A stretch of 64,000 bases of DNA. Origin: Setoptus koraiensis (taxonomy: Eukaryota > Arthropoda). This document shows positions 47,509 through 56,178 of the stretch, piece after piece. How positions within the stretch are numbered: position 1 is the stretch's first letter; the number at the start of each line of letters is the position of its first letter. The position numbers were made by a program, and so were the translations under genes. The stretch is from positions 7,998,001 to 8,062,000 of the forward strand of contig CM106585.1 of assembly GCA_048013815.1 (NCBI GenBank), read 5' to 3'. A model generated the notes under the pieces. That model was not told the DNA's origin. It made no database searches and worked only from the letters and a program-made list of their open reading frames with translations.

Positions 47509-47823
47509 CTAAATGCGACTAGGGGTGCTAGACAATGTCGATGGTTTGTTGATTACACCGCTGCCAACAGGTAACATAGACGTGGTACCCGCGGCTACGG
47601 CCAGATTTGTGGACAGATCGGACGATGATCGCCTCGATGACACTCTCGGCCCAGAGCCGCAGGGCTCATTGAACGAAAATATGGATCCTTCAGTGGCGAT
47701 GTCTAATTGAAATCTGTTTCTAGTAAATCGTTTTCTCACACCTACGAAGTAAGCCTCTTTTCCAGGTACAAAAGATTCCAACTGACTATAGCCTAGATCT
47801 TCTCTCCTGATCAAGCTGAGCAA
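47509..47823 (-). CDS. Coding-like fragment of unknown gene (104 codons)
   Basis: An uninterrupted minus-strand frame of balanced composition reads FVPGKEAYFVGVRKRFTRN and then VSSRRSSSDLSTNLAVAAG. It does not begin with a clear ATG. The serine-rich part faintly recalls the VSSRSSS stretch in the C-terminal half of TAK1, and a TAK1 kinase fragment lies 650 bp upstream on the same strand. That link is weak. It may be an exon of an unrecognised gene or another duplicated fragment. I assign no function. Confidence 0.3.
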   Translation of the reverse strand: MLSLIRREDLGYSQLESFVPGKEAYFVGVRKRFTRNRFQLDIATEGSIFSFNEPCGSGPRVSSRRSSSDLSTNLAVAAGTTSMLPVGSGVINKPSTLSSTPSRI

Positions 47824-48467
47824 GAAAAGGTATATAAAAACCTCAACTGAAGGTTAGTATTTGGAACAATCGTAATATTTTTCAGAACTCTATTGTTTTG
47901 CTTCTATTCGTCGTAAGAATATAGTATAAGGTGATTTGAGTTGAAATAAAGTGTAAATTTTTACAATTACTTGATACCGAAAAATCCACAAATTTGTTGA
48001 ATTCGCCCATTTACTGCTTTACGAATACGCTCGCTGTATTAATTACGCTAGGAATTACCAACCAACCAACCAACCAATCAACCAAAATTCTCATTATCAG
48101 TCCTGATATATTCAGAAATTTATCTACTACCCCAAGCATCATCCGTAGATGCTTGAGGGACTGTTGTGGATCCAAATAGCGGGTCTAATTTCAGAAAATA
48201 CGAAGAAAAATCTAGAACTTTTTCGGCCGAAGTTGGGAACGAGACTAGCGTATTCTCGTTCTCGGTACACTGGAGAGTTCATAAAGACTATAGTGGGCGT
48301 ATTCTGAGTGTCCCCCCTAGGAGGTTTACCTTGCTAGACTAGAGTCTACGTAGACTGATTGCTTATTCTGTCATCGCTGTCTGTAGGGTGGAATAGAGGC
48401 AGATTGAATATTGGAACGCAGTTGAATTGGCAGAATATAATAGATATAAACCAGGCCCTCATCTCCG

Positions 48468-48863
48468 CTATGAAGAACTGAATTGTAGGGCCCAACTGAG
48501 CTTGTCATTTAAATTATAATATTTTTTCGTCCCATGCAGAAACTTGTTCAGGCTACCTTTGTCGGCACACTCCATCACCAGGTAGGCGGGTAGTTTCTTG
48601 GTGCAGGCACCATAAAGTGTTATGATGTTAGGATGTTTTACGCGGGACAACTGTTGAACTTCAACCTCAAAGGATTCCCTTTCGTTCGCCGTTTGAAAAA
48701 TTTTGACGGCCACGGTCCTCTTTTTCCAGATCCCTATCTGCACAGTGCCATAACTGCCACGTCCTATGTTCTCGAACAATTCGAGATCCTTTGGATCTAT
48801 CTCCTCAACAAATTGGTCCTGTTGCGATGAGGTCGACGGTCGGTCTTCGTTGGATGGAGCCAT
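48468..48863 (-). pseudogene. TAK1 (MAP3K7) kinase N-lobe fragment
   Basis: From ATG at 48863 the frame gives MAPSNEDRPSTSSQQDQFVE, then DLELFENIGRGSYGTVQIGI, the VAIK-like lysine in VAVKIFQ, VQQLSRVKHPNIITLYGACT and LVMECADKGSLNKFLHGTKK. This is the N-lobe and hinge of TAK1, the MAP3K of the IMD/NF-kB and JNK pathways. It stops after DKLSWALQ, just before the helix that leads to the HRD motif, and a non-homologous tail (FSSS) follows. No GT donor sits at the break, and no HRD or DFG sequence is found downstream. The break looks like a truncated duplicate, although a distant exon cannot be excluded. The frame stays open upstream of the ATG for about 46 codons. Confidence 0.75.
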
Positions 48864-49301
48864 TGTGAGTGTTGTTCGGAATACGTACCCACCCTGACTT
48901 CCTTCAAACTTCACACATGGACCCCGAAGGGGCCCCAAAGAACAAATCAAGTGGTCCGGAAGTGCGGAAATTTCTACTTCTGGAGATATGGAAAAATGCA
49001 TTTTTCGGGCCTCAGAGGGGCCTCAGACCCCAATTTCCCGTATGATCGTCTAGATCTGGATGCTATCGATGTGATACAGTACAGATTTCTTCTCTATATC
49101 AACTTGTTCGCGAGATATTCAACCGAAATTGCAAGTTCGGAGATAATCTTGATTAGGAGTTGCGACTACTGGAACTATCAGGTCAGTCATAAGAAATCCA
49201 GCCTGGATTACAATTACAATTGTTCGCCCCATCGATCATGAGTCGTAAACCATTGTTGTGGCTAAATTATTTTTATTTTACAATCAACAAGAGGATTTTT
49301 C

Positions 49302-49457
49302 ATATTGGTGATTATGATTCGAACAAAACAAAGCTTGAGCTAATACTCGACAGCAGTAGAGGACTTTGAAAGCATTTGGTAAATATTCTTTCTGCATACC
49401 GTCCCACTCTGACATCAATGTTTTATTCAAATATTGAGATTCCTTATCAAGTATGTT
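49302..49457 (-). repeat. 3' flank shared with COPE copy 1
   Basis: The reverse complement aligns with 1829-1986 at about 80% by eye, ending near ATTCGAATCATAATCACC-type sequence. It marks the outer limit of the paralogous block on this side. Confidence 0.75.
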
Positions 49458-50342
49458 TCAGGCAGGCGCTGAGCTCAATTGTGTGGCCAATAACCTATCG
49501 AAACGAGCCTCTTGGTTCGAATACTCAGCAACATAATCATGATATGGATACAATTCTTTAAGTTGATTGAAGTACCTGTTGGTAATTTCGTATGACTGTC
49601 CGGAATTAAGAGACAAAACGATTAAATTAACTAAAGTCTCTGGGTTATTGCCATCCAATAAGAAAGATTTCTGACAGAGCTCATTTGCCTCCTCGAACAT
49701 TTGTCTGGACATCAGCGAACAAACTTGTATATTGAGCAATAAAGCCGTGGCCCCATTTTTATCTATCAGCTCCTGAACAATGTAGTACGCCTCCTGAAGT
49801 TTTGTGCCACCTGTATGTAAACTTAGCCAAGCGGAAGCTAGCTGAGTCAGTGTGGCATATTCATCTTTATCTTGCATTTGTTTCAATTGCTTTTTAGCCA
49901 GATCAGGCCTATCGATTGCTAAATAGAGTTGTATCTTAGCCGCCGAACTAGTGATAGTGTCAATCGGGTGTAAAACCTTCAGTGCAGAAATCATATTTTT
50001 ATCTTGTGCGTAGATGGCTGACACAACAAGACAAGACAACTCATTGCTTTCAATAGTATCCATTGTTTTGTCCAGGTCTGATATGATGGAATCTTTCTTT
50101 GCTCGATCTCCTTGCTTATATTGGGCCATTTTCTTCAAATATAGCAAACATTGAGGCTTTGAGTCACTGATTTCGCTCAATATAACACCATAAGCTCGTT
50201 GCTCGAAATAAGATAAATACATGTAGAAGTCACATTCTGTTTGTTGAGCTTGATCATAGGATCTAAATCTGCTTGCAACATTTATACAAGATTGGTAGTT
50301 GCCCAAGTGGTAGTTGTTCCTGATTTCGAATAAGGCGTCCAT
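49458..50342 (-). CDS. COPE: Coatomer subunit epsilon (epsilon-COP), copy 2
   Basis: This encodes the same 294 residues as copy 1 at 944-1828. I compared the two line by line and saw three nucleotide differences, all silent: a His, a Lys and a Ser codon. The 17-base leader before the ATG has one difference (CTCATTTTTGCCACATC here). Upstream of that, after a possible acceptor (TTATCAG), similarity stops. Both copies have intact frames, so both may be expressed. This copy is head to head with ERO1, about 400 bp away, which suggests a shared promoter region for two secretory-pathway genes. Confidence 0.93.
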   Translation of the reverse strand: MDALFEIRNNYHLGNYQSCINVASRFRSYDQAQQTECDFYMYLSYFEQRAYGVILSEISDSKPQCLLYLKKMAQYKQGDRAKKDSIISDLDKTMDTIESNELSCLVVSAIYAQDKNMISALKVLHPIDTITSSAAKIQLYLAIDRPDLAKKQLKQMQDKDEYATLTQLASAWLSLHTGGTKLQEAYYIVQELIDKNGATALLLNIQVCSLMSRQMFEEANELCQKSFLLDGNNPETLVNLIVLSLNSGQSYEITNRYFNQLKELYPYHDYVAEYSNQEARFDRLLATQLSSAPA

Positions 50343-50750
50343 GATGTGGCAAAAATGAGCTGATAATTTTGGGCTAAAATAGAAACTAAATAGAAAATTA
50401 AATAAGAATCAGGCAAATCAATCTGAACCAGACTCGATGGTTGCAAGGACATGAACTTAAATGCTTCGCTGTTAACCGGATTGATACGGTTGACTGTTTT
50501 TTTACTGTATTGCCGGTCTTACACGAATACTACAGTACAGTTGAATGTCGTGTATATAAATAAATTCATATGCCTATGTCAGCTGTTGAGATATATGACA
50601 GCTAGTCATGTGTGCAAGGATAATTGCTAGATGCGATGGAGTGGTGAATCATCCTAACTCTGCCATTGTTTGGTATTATAGTCTACAGATAATGAACAAA
50701 TTCATCAGGGACAATACAACAACAAAATATAATTGTTTTATTAGTGACAG
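50343..50750. promoter_or_regulatory. Bidirectional intergenic region between COPE copy 2 and ERO1
   Basis: Only 408 bp separate the two start codons. The segment is AT-rich, with no gene or repeat. It should contain the 5' UTRs and promoters of both genes, including the probable 5' UTR intron end of COPE copy 2 near 50360. No specific factor site can be named safely. Confidence 0.55.
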
Positions 50751-52145
50751 ATGATGCTCAACATGATGTTACCATTAATCAGGTTATCATTCTTAATTTG
50801 TGCACTGGCTGTAGCACTATACATATTTTCAGACATAAACAGAATCCAACAAATAATTTATTCCTCAACCTCTATTCCACAATCAAACAAACCACCGTCA
50901 ATACAGCCTACATCATCAACACCACGTCCTAATGAACAAGTAACGGAACAATTGAGTCAACAGCAACAACAGGCGATCACTTACATTACTGATAATTTTT
51001 CAACTATTAATGAATTTAATAAACGCCAACTATTACCTAGGCTTAAATCTCTAGTTACTATGGATTATTTTCGATTCGTTAAATTAAATATCAACAAACC
51101 ATGCAGGTTATGGGGCGATGATGGTAAATGTAGTTTAAGAGACTGTAAAGTTAAATTATGTGATAAATGTCCTTATTCAGAGTATGATGAAGCTCAATTA
51201 TCGGCCATTAATACTGACGTCGAAAGCAATCAATTAGACCTATTAGTGCAACTATTTGAATGCTCAGAGCAGGACGATGACAACGCCCAATATGTAGATT
51301 TATTACTAAATCCAGAACGATATACTGGCTATAGTGGGGAACCAGCAAGTAGGGTATGGCGATCTATTTATGAAGAGAATTGTTTTATACACCATAAACA
51401 CAAAAATCCATTGCAATTGGAGCAAATGTGTTACGAAGAAAGACTGTTTTATCAAGCGATTTCAGGCTTACATGCATCTATCAACATCCACTTGTGTGCT
51501 GAGTATCCTCTCGGTGGAATGGACGCAGATGCCTTCGGTCCCAACGTAAAGGAATTCAGGAAACGTTTCGAAGGGAAAAATGATTATATCAGAAATCTGT
51601 ACTTCTTATATCAACTGGAACTGCGTGCTCTAGCAAAAAGCGAACCGTTTCTTATGACTAGAGTCAATTGGCAATCAAATGCAGATCTGAAGTCCACACG
51701 TGACGCAATCAAGGATGTCCTCAAGATTACAAAATCACTAAATAATCCATTCAATGAATCTATGCTCTTTAAAGATAAACCAAATCATGTTTCTCACGAG
51801 CTAGCTTTGCACTTCAAAAATATCACTACTACAATAATGGATTGTGTGGCTTGTGACAAATGCAAGCTCTGGGGTAAAGTGCAACTACACGGATTAGGTG
51901 CAGCATTCAAGATATTATCAATCAAAGACATAAATCAACTTAGCTTGAATCGTCAAGAGATCATCTCACTCGTAAATGCTATAGCTCGCTTATCGAACAG
52001 CATTCACCAATTAGAGGTATTTAAGACTCTTCTAGAAGACCTCAGAAACGAAGACCCCATTGGCAAGAAAAAAATTATACAAAATCCTCTGCCTTCGACA
52101 ATTTTTGGAGGTAATGGCATCCACAAGCAACAATCTCCTTTCTAG
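50751..52145 (+). CDS. Ero1: ER oxidoreductin 1 (ERO1)
   Basis: The 464-residue flavoenzyme reoxidises protein disulfide isomerase in the ER lumen and passes electrons to oxygen. An N-terminal hydrophobic segment (residues about 6-26, LIRLSFLICALAVALYIFSD) acts as signal or anchor. The shuttle pair is C127-x4-C132 (KCSLRDCKVKLC). Other family blocks are YVDLLLNPERYTGY, IYEENCF, FYQAISGLHASINIHL and LYFLYQLELRAL. The active-site CxxCxxC is C365-C368-C371 in MDCVACDKCKLWGK, followed by VQLHGLGAAFKIL and LNRQEIISLVNA. All functional cysteines that I expect are present. There is no intron. It is convergent with JAK, whose stop is 185 bp away. Confidence 0.97.
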   Translation: MMLNMMLPLIRLSFLICALAVALYIFSDINRIQQIIYSSTSIPQSNKPPSIQPTSSTPRPNEQVTEQLSQQQQQAITYITDNFSTINEFNKRQLLPRLKSLVTMDYFRFVKLNINKPCRLWGDDGKCSLRDCKVKLCDKCPYSEYDEAQLSAINTDVESNQLDLLVQLFECSEQDDDNAQYVDLLLNPERYTGYSGEPASRVWRSIYEENCFIHHKHKNPLQLEQMCYEERLFYQAISGLHASINIHLCAEYPLGGMDADAFGPNVKEFRKRFEGKNDYIRNLYFLYQLELRALAKSEPFLMTRVNWQSNADLKSTRDAIKDVLKITKSLNNPFNESMLFKDKPNHVSHELALHFKNITTTIMDCVACDKCKLWGKVQLHGLGAAFKILSIKDINQLSLNRQEIISLVNAIARLSNSIHQLEVFKTLLEDLRNEDPIGKKKIIQNPLPSTIFGGNGIHKQQSPF

Positions 52146-52329
52146 TTTTACCTGCAACACAACTATGAGAATACAATGACTGAGATAAATTTATATATAC
52201 ATACTGTATTGACTGTTACTAACTGATCTTATACACACTATCTTATACAACAAAAGTTGAACACTTATAAAAGTTTATTTAGATTGAATTTTTATAGAAA
52301 TTACAAAATCACAAATTAAGTTACCTTCG

Positions 52330-55300
52330 TTACATGTCCACACTTTGAGATTCTTGTTGATTCTGAATATCTAAGAGTTTCAATCGTATCTCTATGAAGT
52401 TACATCTTTCGTTTGCCTCAAAGAGCCAACAATTCTGCATAATCTGATTTATAGTAGCTGGGCAACCTTGGGGAAACATCAATCTCACACCTGATTCTAA
52501 TAATTCTATGATAGATTTGTCAGATTTGGGGTATCTTGGGGTATCTCCTATAGAGTACATTTCCCAAAGAAGAACACCATAGCTCCAAACATCAGTTTTA
52601 CTTGTAAATTTCCAGTGCCTCAGGGTTTCGGGTGAGTACCAATTGACGGGTAGTTTCCGATCCGTTGTCTTCATATCGTAATAGAGGCCCTGAGTATCCA
52701 TGAATTGGGCCAATCCAAAATCACTTAGCTTTACACTAGAAGGGCTATCAACAAGTACATTGCGAGCCGCCAAATCGCGATGCACGATCTTTTTGCTTTC
52801 TAGATATTCCATTGCTGAAACAACGTCAATTGCAAATTGTACCAGGGGGATAGTTTGTAAGGGATCTTTGCTCATCTTCAAGTATACGTCCAGACTCCCA
52901 TATGGTAAATATTCTATAATCAACATAATTGGCTCCTCTACCAATCCCATGATCTTAACTATCTTGTCATGATTGAGAGTCTTCAATATATCAAACTCCC
53001 TTCTGAGATCGCAGAGACTATGGTCAGATGCTAGAACTGAATTGATACACTTTGCAGCTACCATTAGGCCCTCAGTCTCTCTACAGTAATCGAATAGTTC
53101 AGCTTTGTACACTTGACCACAGGTCCCATATCCTAAAACTCTGCCCAATTTAATTCTTTCACGCTCGATAAGCCACGGTTCATCTTGAAAAGAAGATGTT
53201 TGGGACAAGTTTCCCATAGAAGATGAGACTCTGGAGCAATCATCTGAGGGCAGACAGGTGATTGCCCGCGTAGACTCATCATTGGATGAATTGTTTGTTG
53301 GTGTAGTTGACTCAACTCTTTCGGCTCTACCTTTACCGATACCGAAAAATTCTTCGATGCTCTTCTTTACATAACCGAAAGTTTTAGCATGGCCATTCAC
53401 CAGATCAAAAGATTGTTGTTCAAGTTTGGGATGAGTTTTCTTCTGGAGTAACAACGTATCAGAACCATCATCATGGCTGTAAGTTGTAACACTGTCTTGA
53501 ACAGATATTTTTCGATCTTTGTTCGAATAGTTGGTATTATTCCCTGTCTTCCTCTTTCGATCTCTTCTTCTGGTTGATTCACCTCGTGTCTGCCCATCTT
53601 CTGGTCTAGATATGTAGTTATAGTCATAACCTTGGGCAGTGCCATTTCGGATTGAACTCATGTAGCACAGGATTGCCATGTTGATGTCTCTCGCCAAACT
53701 TTGAGGCTCAATTCGTTTACTTGGGTTCATCAGCCAACATTCTTCCATTATCGACCACAGATCATTGCTACAATTTTTCGGTCTCGTTAGTTGATTGGCG
53801 TTGATTCCAGGCTTCGGTTTTGCTCCAAAATTAAATATTTGCCAGATAGTTGTCGCAAAGGCCCAGACGTCAATACTGGAAGTGTAGCCCTTTGGTTCTA
53901 AGCTCCTATTGTTGTGATATTCAGACGGAAGGAATGCTGAGTCTGACAGAGCATCGGACTTAATCAACGGATCTGATAGCTTCACTCGAAGCATCTTGCT
54001 TGAGTACCAATCAGATGTGGCTAATAGATTGTGGCACCTAATCTTCGAATGTACGATTTGTTTCTCTTGTAAGAACAAAATGGCACGACTTAAGTCTGCC
54101 ACTGCATTTAACAGATTGGAGACCTCCAATAGCTTCTCGTTGGTTTTTAAGAATTCATCTAGAGGCCCGCCGCTTAGATATTCGCAAACCACACCGATTG
54201 GATGGCTTATATCAGTAATTCCGTATATCTTGACTATCGTACTGTCTCTAAGGTGAATCCAATCTCTAAGTTTCGTTTCGAGGGTGCCTGCAGACGAAGA
54301 AGACCCGGCTAGACTTTTATCTGAACAATCACTTGAAGGTGGCCACTTAATTGTTACTTCTAAGTTATTGAAAGTAGCCTTTTGAGCATATCCGTCGGTT
54401 TTGTTGATTAGATCATTATCCATTTTCAACATCGACTTATGTATGATCACCGGCATATCCAATAACCTTTCTTCAAAAGTTCGCCCATCATCAGCATCAT
54501 CTTTATTATGAAGTGCACTGAGCAGTAACTCAGGTAGATCGTCATACTCGCTAGGTACAACACAAGATCTCAGTTGCACGGGATTCGTTGTACTATCGCA
54601 TGGCTTGATTTGTATGTTTTTGATAAATTTCAAGAAAACTGCTTCACTTTCTTCGCAAGAGTTATCTCTATCTGAGTTGGTATCTATCTTCTCGTATATA
54701 TCCACTTCATCGTCGGCTTTCGAACATTTGTAACGCCCATTCTTTAATTCTACATGAATAGTCTTGATATTGGCTGAATTCGGCTGTAACAAGACATCTA
54801 TAAGGAATTCACAGTGATTTGTTCGGGATTGTCTCACAAGATAAGAGCCCAATTCACCATTTTTAGATAGCTTCTTCGTTGATGAGCTCAATGTTATTGG
54901 TCCGTGACTGTGTATGGATTTGAGCTCATTCAAAAACGGGCTCTCTAGTTGCTTGGATAGGTTGAAGTACCATCTTTTTGATAGTCTATGATAACCGTCG
55001 ACGCAAGACACGAAGGATTTAAGAGTCAATTCGTTTTCAAATCTGAGCTTGCAAGATGGTTTTCCAGACGTGAAAAACTCAACAGTTCTATCGCTAAGCT
55101 GGACACCACAATAACATATATCATAGATACTAAAGATTCGCATTGACGAAGCTGGTTGGTCTGCAGATTTTAGTGTCATGTTGAGTTCGCATGATTGATC
55201 GATGATGCACTTCAACTCGGCCCCAATATTGTCCCATCTATTACTGTGGCTGTCAAAACATTCGGCTGACTCGACTTGTTCTGAGCCATAATCCGGCTGG

Positions 55301-56178
55301 ATTTCTTTGATGAAAGCAATCACAAACTGTAGCTTGACGAAGTTTGCATCTCGGTGGTTTTTCACTTCCAACAAGGAATCTATGAAGTTCTCTTTGAATG
55401 AACCGGCGTAATGTCTCACTTTCGCGGAGATGGTGGGCGGTAGGAACGTGTTTAAATCTACCTTGTCTAGAAAGGTTGTATCAATATCAATATTGTTCTC
55501 TATGGAATGTATTAATGCGTTTGTTACACTTAATCCTAAAATCATACTACAAGTTTTGATGGAGGGCTTTTTCATTTTAGTTGTGATAAATTCGTGTCTT
55601 ACTTGAGCGAATAGGTAACTCACTATACTAACGTCGCTCATCAAGTTAGAAAAACAAGAGGGAGTATATCTTACACGATATTCTACCTCGAGAACTGAAT
55701 TAGTTGTTAGATCACTTAATAACTGATTTGGCGCCAACCATATAGATGTTTTGTACAGTCTAAGACCAAACAAAGATACGTAAACTGGCCCTATGCCTTC
55801 TTCGATGGCTAGTTGATAAACAACTTCTTCGGCATATTTGAAATTTTTAATCGGATAACTTCTCACAAGGCTTCCATCACTATGCAACTCATTTTTATCA
55901 TACAATCTAACATAAATAAAATCCCGTTCATTATTTTCTGGGACTACAATAACTTCCTGTTGACCATAACCGGTGGGAATTGTTTCATCTGCAGACACAG
56001 ATGAAGCACTCGAGTGAGCGCGATAAATTGGTGAGCTATTAATGATGTCTCTAAAGTATCGAAAGTAGATTGGTTGATCAGTTGAATGTTGATTCACGCT
56101 ACGCTTATCCCGAGGAAAATCGTCTATGTTCGCCAGACTCGACGCTGAATTCCTTGAGAATATTTTTACAATAGTCAT
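52330..56178 (-). CDS. JAK: Janus kinase (JAK, Hopscotch-type)
   Basis: The 1282-residue single-exon protein has a FERM-like N-terminus (about 60-410), an SH2-like domain (about 420-520; GSYLVRQSRTNHCEFLIDVL), a pseudokinase JH2 (about 575-860) and a kinase JH1 (about 1005-1278). JH2 has degenerate motifs as in all JAKs: HSKIRCHN in place of HRD..N, and DPL in place of DFG. JH1 is intact: LGYGTCGQVYK, AAKC lysine, IVHRDLAARN, SDFGLAQF, tandem tyrosines GLYYDM in the activation loop, and WYSPE. JAKs couple cytokine receptors to STATs. The protein is longer than usual because of a basic, disordered JH2-JH1 linker of about 130 residues. The first in-frame ATG at 56178 is used. A broken partial copy lies at 38700-39505. 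Confidence 0.96.
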   Translation of the reverse strand: MTIVKIFSRNSASSLANIDDFPRDKRSVNQHSTDQPIYFRYFRDIINSSPIYRAHSSASSVSADETIPTGYGQQEVIVVPENNERDFIYVRLYDKNELHSDGSLVRSYPIKNFKYAEEVVYQLAIEEGIGPVYVSLFGLRLYKTSIWLAPNQLLSDLTTNSVLEVEYRVRYTPSCFSNLMSDVSIVSYLFAQVRHEFITTKMKKPSIKTCSMILGLSVTNALIHSIENNIDIDTTFLDKVDLNTFLPPTISAKVRHYAGSFKENFIDSLLEVKNHRDANFVKLQFVIAFIKEIQPDYGSEQVESAECFDSHSNRWDNIGAELKCIIDQSCELNMTLKSADQPASSMRIFSIYDICYCGVQLSDRTVEFFTSGKPSCKLRFENELTLKSFVSCVDGYHRLSKRWYFNLSKQLESPFLNELKSIHSHGPITLSSSTKKLSKNGELGSYLVRQSRTNHCEFLIDVLLQPNSANIKTIHVELKNGRYKCSKADDEVDIYEKIDTNSDRDNSCEESEAVFLKFIKNIQIKPCDSTTNPVQLRSCVVPSEYDDLPELLLSALHNKDDADDGRTFEERLLDMPVIIHKSMLKMDNDLINKTDGYAQKATFNNLEVTIKWPPSSDCSDKSLAGSSSSAGTLETKLRDWIHLRDSTIVKIYGITDISHPIGVVCEYLSGGPLDEFLKTNEKLLEVSNLLNAVADLSRAILFLQEKQIVHSKIRCHNLLATSDWYSSKMLRVKLSDPLIKSDALSDSAFLPSEYHNNRSLEPKGYTSSIDVWAFATTIWQIFNFGAKPKPGINANQLTRPKNCSNDLWSIMEECWLMNPSKRIEPQSLARDINMAILCYMSSIRNGTAQGYDYNYISRPEDGQTRGESTRRRDRKRKTGNNTNYSNKDRKISVQDSVTTYSHDDGSDTLLLQKKTHPKLEQQSFDLVNGHAKTFGYVKKSIEEFFGIGKGRAERVESTTPTNNSSNDESTRAITCLPSDDCSRVSSSMGNLSQTSSFQDEPWLIERERIKLGRVLGYGTCGQVYKAELFDYCRETEGLMVAAKCINSVLASDHSLCDLRREFDILKTLNHDKIVKIMGLVEEPIMLIIEYLPYGSLDVYLKMSKDPLQTIPLVQFAIDVVSAMEYLESKKIVHRDLAARNVLVDSPSSVKLSDFGLAQFMDTQGLYYDMKTTDRKLPVNWYSPETLRHWKFTSKTDVWSYGVLLWEMYSIGDTPRYPKSDKSIIELLESGVRLMFPQGCPATINQIMQNCWLFEANERCNFIEIRLKLLDIQNQQESQSVDM

